Shown here one piece after another: positions 12,575 through 16,261 of a DNA stretch of 16,261 nt. The stretch's first letter is position 1. Each line of letters opens with the position of its first letter. Below the pieces are notes generated by a model, which was given only the letters and a program-made list of their open reading frames with translations, was not told the origin of the DNA and searched no databases. The translations under genes and the position numbers were made by a program. Source of the DNA: Candidatus Micrarchaeia archaeon (GTDB taxonomy: Archaea; Micrarchaeota; Micrarchaeia; Anstonellales; Bilamarchaeaceae); the NCBI GenBank assembly GCA_041650355.1, contig JBAZLI010000011.1, positions 1 to 16,261 on the forward strand, written 5' to 3'.

Positions 12575-13396
12575 ATGGCAATGAATCGTTCCATGCTATT
12601 CTCCTACGGCTCGGCAGGGCTCGCGGCCCTCTGCGCCCTGGGCTCATTTTCAGTGGCTGGTCAGGGGGGCCCGCTGGCGCTCGCGGCCGGGGTTTTTGCA
12701 GCCGCAGGTGCAGTGCTCGCGGTGCTGTTCTACAACTTCGGCTACATATTCGTGCCGCTCATAACCCAGTGGACCAAGACGGTCGTGATAACGGATACGG
12801 GATATGAGATTCCGCCGAGCCAGGACGTGATATTGAGGAAAGGCGAAGGCGGGTCGTACTACGCATCCATGTTCCTGGGCATAAGGATATTCGAGAGCGC
12901 CTCGGAGAAGAACATGGAGCAGAACATCGCATACAACGAATTTTTCGAGCGCGCCATATCCAACCTCAAGTTCGTCACCAAAATCTCGTATTTGCTCTAC
13001 GTGGAGGACGTGAGCGAGAAGAGGAAGGTGATAGAGACCCGCAAGGCGGAGGCCCAGCTCAGGCTCGCGCGCGAGAGGGAAAAATCCGAACCGGACGTGC
13101 TCAAGCTGGACCGGTACGAGAGGGAAGTCGCGAAATGGGATGCGGAGCTCAACAAGCTCATCAAGGGGATAAAACCCATGGGCGCGATAGCCTACGCGAT
13201 GACTACGGCGATCGGGATAACCAAGGAATCCGCGACCGCAGTGGTGCGCAGCCAGGCCAACGAGCTCAAGGCGGTGCTCGCGAACGCGCTCAACGTGGAA
13301 ATCGAGGTGCTTTCAGCCAACGAGATGCTGAAGACTTTCGAGTGGGAAAAGATGATACCCTCGACCGGCCAGGAGCTGGAAGAGTCGGTGATATGA
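12575..13396 (+). CDS. Membrane-anchored protein resembling the VirB4 N-terminal domain
   Basis: 273 residues. Two hydrophobic helices (about 8-28 and 34-62) anchor it. A soluble domain follows from about 68: VVITDTGYEIPPSQDVILRKGEGGSYYASMFLGIRIFES, then an amphipathic helical part (about 150-195, KAEAQLRLAREREKSEPDVLKLDRYEREVAKWDAELNKLIKG) and NELKAVLANALNVEIEVLSANEMLKTFEWEKMIPS. The pattern of a short beta hairpin reporting position, a long charged helix pair, and a closing beta-alpha ending near FEWEKMIPS resembles the N-terminal domain that precedes the ATPase domain in VirB4/TraC proteins. The next gene, one base away, encodes exactly that ATPase. Inference: VirB4 split into membrane anchor and motor. 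An SPFH-like or unrelated adaptor is the alternative. Confidence 0.6.
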   Translation: MAMNRSMLFSYGSAGLAALCALGSFSVAGQGGPLALAAGVFAAAGAVLAVLFYNFGYIFVPLITQWTKTVVITDTGYEIPPSQDVILRKGEGGSYYASMFLGIRIFESASEKNMEQNIAYNEFFERAISNLKFVTKISYLLYVEDVSEKRKVIETRKAEAQLRLAREREKSEPDVLKLDRYEREVAKWDAELNKLIKGIKPMGAIAYAMTTAIGITKESATAVVRSQANELKAVLANALNVEIEVLSANEMLKTFEWEKMIPSTGQELEESVI

Positions 13397-13397
13397 G

Positions 13398-14975
13398 ATG
13401 GGCAGGCTTTACCTCTGCAAGATTTCCAATTACGAGGTTTCCAGGAGGAACATACTGGTCCACCCGCCCGAGCCCCCCATGGAGGTGCTTTTCGGAGACC
13501 CGGGGGACAGCATCTACATAGGACGGACGCGCATATTCCACGTCCCGTTCTACTGGTCCTACAAGCACGTGACCAACCCGCACATATGCGCAGTTGGGAT
13601 AACAGGCAGCGGAAAATCCTACTTCATCAAGACCTTCCTCATGCGCGCCAGCTTCGTGTGGAATTCAAACGCCCTGATAATTGACTGGGCAGGGGAATAT
13701 AAGGACTGGGTGAAGCAGACAGGGGGCAGGGTAATCTCCCTGGGAAAAGGGGCGTACCTGAACCTCCTGGATTTGGGCGGCATGAAACCCTATGACAGGA
13801 TAAAGCAGGTGATGCGCACCCTCGAGCTTCTCACTGACATAGCCCAGTATCCTGAGCAGAGGCGCCTCACCGAAGTCGCGATAGAAAAAGCGTACATGAA
13901 GAACAAGTTCAAGATGGATTCGACGGAGCAGAGGGACGAGATAGGCAAGCACCTGCTCGCGCCCACGCTCAAGGACGTGCTCAAAATCCTGGAGGAGCAG
14001 AGCAAGCTGGGCACCTACGAATTCCCGGCTGAGCTGGAAAATGCAATCTACAGGCTCAAGCAGTTCACCAAACCCGGGGAAGATTTCTTCGCTCAGCAGA
14101 GCACGATAAGCCTGGACGAGATAACTAGCGCAGGCCTAGTGGATTTGGACCTCTCAGGGCTCCCGGACGAGACGTTCAGGGCGCTCGGCGCGCTTTCCGT
14201 GCTGCAGTTCATAAAGGAGAAGATGCGCGCGAGCGGGTGGGCGAAGGAGAAAGGGCTCAAGCTCATCATAGTGCTCGACGAGGCGTGGAAAATCGCGAAG
14301 GAGGACAACAGCGACGCGGTCATGATAGTAAGGGAAGGAAGGAAATACAACTTCGGGCTGATAGTGGCGAGCCAGAATCCGACGGACATAAGCGAGTCCA
14401 TATTCTCCAACGTCGGAACCACTTTCATATTGAAGGTGAAGTTCGAGAAGTTCCTGGATTACCTCCAGGGCACGCTCAACTTCAGCAACTTCATGCGCAG
14501 CGAGATAAGCAAGTTCGGGGTCGGCGAAGCCGCGGTCAACATGGCATTTCACACCACATCGCAGTTCCCGAGCACCTTCCTTATGGATAAGATAGAAGGC
14601 GAGGAGCCGATAAAGGAGCTGTTCCTGGATCTGGACAAAGTGCTCACAGACGAGCAAAAGAGGGATGTCAACATGCCGAAAAGTATTTCATTCCCAAAGG
14701 AGGACGTGCGGAAAAAGCTCAGGCAGTACGGCCTGGGCGAGGACAGGGTGGAGGAGCTGTCCAAGCTGTTCGAGCAGAAGAGCAGACACCTGGACATAAT
14801 ATCCTTCGTGATTCTCCTGGAGCGCTACGGCCTCGCGAGGAGCAACATCGCCACGTTCATGAAGGACATGAACATAGACGACAGCACGATAATCAACATA
14901 TTCACGAAAGCGGACTACAAGAAGGAGGACCTGGGCAGCAGGGATATCACACAAGTAATTCTAGACGAGGATTGA
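13398..14975 (+). CDS. VirB4/TraC-HerA family ATPase (secretion-type motor)
   Basis: 525 residues of the HerA/FtsK superfamily, VirB4 branch. An N-terminal beta segment with IGRTRIFHVPFYWSY and NPHICAVGITGSGKS (Walker A, 67-74) is followed by ALIIDWAGEY, the strand that in HerA/VirB4 proteins follows Walker A. LIIVLDEAWKI (about 286-297) is Walker B, and REGRKYNFGLIVASQNPTDI is the sensor/Arg region typical of VirB4 and TraG-like motors. The last ~90 residues (from SFPKEDVRKKLRQYG) form an all-helical tail that may contact partners. Such ATPases form hexamers at a membrane channel and power protein or DNA transfer or pilus assembly. Start ATG lies one base after the stop of the preceding gene, implying coupling. 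Neither relaxase nor coupling protein is visible in the window. Confidence 0.88.
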   Translation: MGRLYLCKISNYEVSRRNILVHPPEPPMEVLFGDPGDSIYIGRTRIFHVPFYWSYKHVTNPHICAVGITGSGKSYFIKTFLMRASFVWNSNALIIDWAGEYKDWVKQTGGRVISLGKGAYLNLLDLGGMKPYDRIKQVMRTLELLTDIAQYPEQRRLTEVAIEKAYMKNKFKMDSTEQRDEIGKHLLAPTLKDVLKILEEQSKLGTYEFPAELENAIYRLKQFTKPGEDFFAQQSTISLDEITSAGLVDLDLSGLPDETFRALGALSVLQFIKEKMRASGWAKEKGLKLIIVLDEAWKIAKEDNSDAVMIVREGRKYNFGLIVASQNPTDISESIFSNVGTTFILKVKFEKFLDYLQGTLNFSNFMRSEISKFGVGEAAVNMAFHTTSQFPSTFLMDKIEGEEPIKELFLDLDKVLTDEQKRDVNMPKSISFPKEDVRKKLRQYGLGEDRVEELSKLFEQKSRHLDIISFVILLERYGLARSNIATFMKDMNIDDSTIINIFTKADYKKEDLGSRDITQVILDED

Positions 14976-14979
14976 TACA

Positions 14980-15435
14980 ATGGCCAGGGTTTGCATAGTG
15001 TGCGAGAAGGAGCCTGCGGGCGAGGCGTATCCGGTGCTGGACGACGCGATAATAAACTTCATACGGGCAGCCAAGAAGAAACTGGGGCTGGCGCGGAACA
15101 ACGAGCTTTTCGTGTGCAAGGAATGCCACCCCACGTACGCGGAGCGGAGGAAAAAGTTCGAAAAGAACCTGGTGTTCTTCATAGCCGGCGGGGTGATAAT
15201 CTTCTTCGTGATAAACGCGTTCCAGCTTTTCTCGGGCAGGTTCAGCGTATTCACTTTCCTCGCATCCATATTCTTCGGAATTCTCATCGCGTCGTTCCCT
15301 GTGCTGAGCTATGTGCCTGCGATAAGGCAGGACGCGGGCCAGGAAGCCAAAGAGGAGCAAGCGGCGCGAATTGAAGGGAGGCGCCCGGAAAAGCCCGAGC
15401 GCAAAGCCGGGCAGAAAGCGAAGCCCCGCAAATAG
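14980..15435 (+). CDS. Zinc-ribbon protein with two membrane helices
   Basis: 151 residues, family not recognised. C5-x2-C8 and C46-x2-C49 form a four-Cys zinc ribbon on the N-terminal side. They are followed by a basic linker (AERRKKFEKN), two membrane helices (about 63-84 and 88-111) and a long basic, Lys/Arg/Glu/Pro-rich tail. By the positive-inside rule, both the ribbon and the tail are cytoplasmic. It starts 4 bp after the ATPase gene and ends 10 bp before the next gene, so it belongs to the same operon. It could act as an adaptor that holds the ATPase or its substrate at the membrane; that is inference. Confidence 0.75.
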   Translation: MARVCIVCEKEPAGEAYPVLDDAIINFIRAAKKKLGLARNNELFVCKECHPTYAERRKKFEKNLVFFIAGGVIIFFVINAFQLFSGRFSVFTFLASIFFGILIASFPVLSYVPAIRQDAGQEAKEEQAARIEGRRPEKPERKAGQKAKPRK

Positions 15436-15445
15436 CGTGATTCCC

Positions 15446-16177
15446 ATGGCAGAAGAGAAAAAAGCCGCGGAAAGCCCCCGCGTGGACGGTTTCAAGGTCT
15501 TTGCGAAGCTCGAAGTGAGCATGAAGGACCTCGAGTCCAGGCTCCGCTCTGTCTCCTCGCTAGAAACCCTGGCCGAGAAGGACTGCGTGAGCGCAGTGTA
15601 CGTGGAGAGTAGGGACATATCCAAGAACCCGTACACGTTCGCGCTCTTCAAGTTCAAGCCCGAGCACGTGGAGGTGCTTTATTCAATACCCCCGACATCG
15701 GCCCCCAAGAAGCGCAAGCTCGACATGGTCCGCTATTTCCTCAACCTTCTCACCTACCTCAATTCCGCGTATTCCGTTGAGCCGTCGGCAACGTTCCAGC
15801 TGGTTGACGCGGCCCTCAAGGACCTGAACGAGTTCGTGAGCCTGGACTACAACAAGCTTTACACGAGCTATGACAACATGAAGAAGGATTACGAGGACGC
15901 CTCGAGGCGGCTGAAAAAGCTCCAGCAGGACATGGGCGTGCTCAAGAGCCAGAATTACGAGCTCAGAACCAGGAACGACGAGCTCCAGCTCAGGGTGAAG
16001 CAGCTTGAAGTTCTCAGCGACGAGACGCTCAGGGAGAAAGTGCAGGAATGGATTTCAGAGCACGGGAGCGAGATAAACATCTCAGACTTCGCGAAATTCC
16101 ATAGGGTGCCTGAGACGCGGGTGGAAGAGATCCTCAACTTCCTGGTGCGCGAAGGCTTCATACAGGCGGTGCAGTGA
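15446..16177 (+). CDS. Coiled-coil protein with C-terminal winged-helix domain
   Basis: 243 residues from ATG 15446. The in-frame ATG 15371 lies inside the previous gene; GTGATT five bases upstream of ATG 15446 is a weak ribosome-binding site. Residues about 12-135 form an unrecognised alpha/beta domain (GFKVFAKLEVSMKDLESRLRS, YTFALFKFKPEHVEVLYS, MVRYFLNLLTYLNS). About 138-190 is a coiled coil (DYEDASRRLKKLQQDMGVL, NDELQLRVKQLEVL). About 193-241 is a winged-helix fold (REKVQEWISEHGSEINISDFA, VPETRVEEILNFLVREGFI). No membrane segment. In context it may be a cytoplasmic regulator or adaptor of the VirB4-like ATPase, dimerising through the coil. The wing may bind DNA or protein. Confidence 0.75.
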   Translation: MAEEKKAAESPRVDGFKVFAKLEVSMKDLESRLRSVSSLETLAEKDCVSAVYVESRDISKNPYTFALFKFKPEHVEVLYSIPPTSAPKKRKLDMVRYFLNLLTYLNSAYSVEPSATFQLVDAALKDLNEFVSLDYNKLYTSYDNMKKDYEDASRRLKKLQQDMGVLKSQNYELRTRNDELQLRVKQLEVLSDETLREKVQEWISEHGSEINISDFAKFHRVPETRVEEILNFLVREGFIQAVQ

Positions 16178-16201
16178 GCGCGTGCAGCGGGCGTTGATGG
16201 A

Positions 16202-16261
16202 ATGGTCCAGATAAAAAAAATCGGGAAAATCCGGAAGCAGACCTACAAGTGCGAGTTGCGC
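16202..16261 (+). CDS. Start of a further operon gene, cut by window edge
   Basis: Open to the end of the window from ATG 16202, 24 bp after the previous stop. The visible 20 residues begin MVQIKKIGKIRKQ and are strongly basic. No upstream in-frame stop conflicts, and the alternative ATG 16197 stops after five codons. Too short to name; by spacing it probably continues the VirB4-like operon. Confidence 0.5.
   Translation, partial: MVQIKKIGKIRKQTYKCELR

Noticed and set aside
1..16261. CRISPR array, insertion sequence or prophage genes
   Set aside because: No regularly spaced repeats, transposase or integrase motifs were found on either strand.

Overview
The window is a gene-dense piece of an archaeal chromosome. 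Support for Archaea comes from a short archaeal-type triosephosphate isomerase, a class I lysyl-tRNA synthetase, RNA polymerase subunit Rpo6/RpoK, an archaeal PIN-KH ATPase, TTTAAA/TTTATAAA-type TATA boxes about 25 bases before start codons (leaderless genes), weak GGTG-type ribosome binding sites, and tRNA genes with small introns. The style (tiny intergenic gaps, convergent overlaps, several tRNA introns, a two-gene VirB4-like pair) would suit a reduced-genome DPANN lineage such as Micrarchaeota, but that placement is inference.

Layout. 1-120: the 5' portion of an intron-rich tRNA-Ser(CGA) on the minus strand, cut by the window edge. 155-814: tpiA. 794-2830 (minus): GT4 glycosyltransferase and PRPP synthetase. 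2882-4465 (minus): PIN-KH-RecA-like ATPase, divergent from a DJ-1/PfpI protein (4518-5051) across 52 bp that hold one palindromic TATA box. 5048-6559 (minus): class I LysRS. 6645-9395 (plus): three surface genes: a CARDB-type lipoprotein, a membrane-anchored fibronectin III/Ig-like protein, and a small sequon-rich anchored protein. 9355-10214 (minus): rpoK translationally coupled to a bPH2 membrane protein. 10215-10658: 444 bp without protein genes, holding tRNA-Trp(CCA) with a 21-nt intron, a second 22-bp copy of part of that tRNA, and three strong inverted repeats. 10659-12456 (minus): a second bPH2 protein overlapping a DHH/RecJ-like phosphoesterase. 12575-16261 (plus): a tight operon encoding a membrane-anchored VirB4 N-terminal-like protein, a VirB4/HerA-type ATPase, a zinc-ribbon two-helix membrane protein, a coiled-coil/winged-helix protein, and the start of a further gene.

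The most notable items are the tRNA-Ser gene, whose two micro-introns (at 30/31 and 37/38) both sit in well-formed bulge-helix-bulge motifs with a likely third intron in the T loop, and the operon at the right edge, which looks like the motor of a membrane machine in which VirB4 is divided into an anchor protein and an ATPase. The surface genes in the middle would fit an organism that interacts closely with other cells, but nothing in the sequence proves a link between them and the VirB4-like operon.
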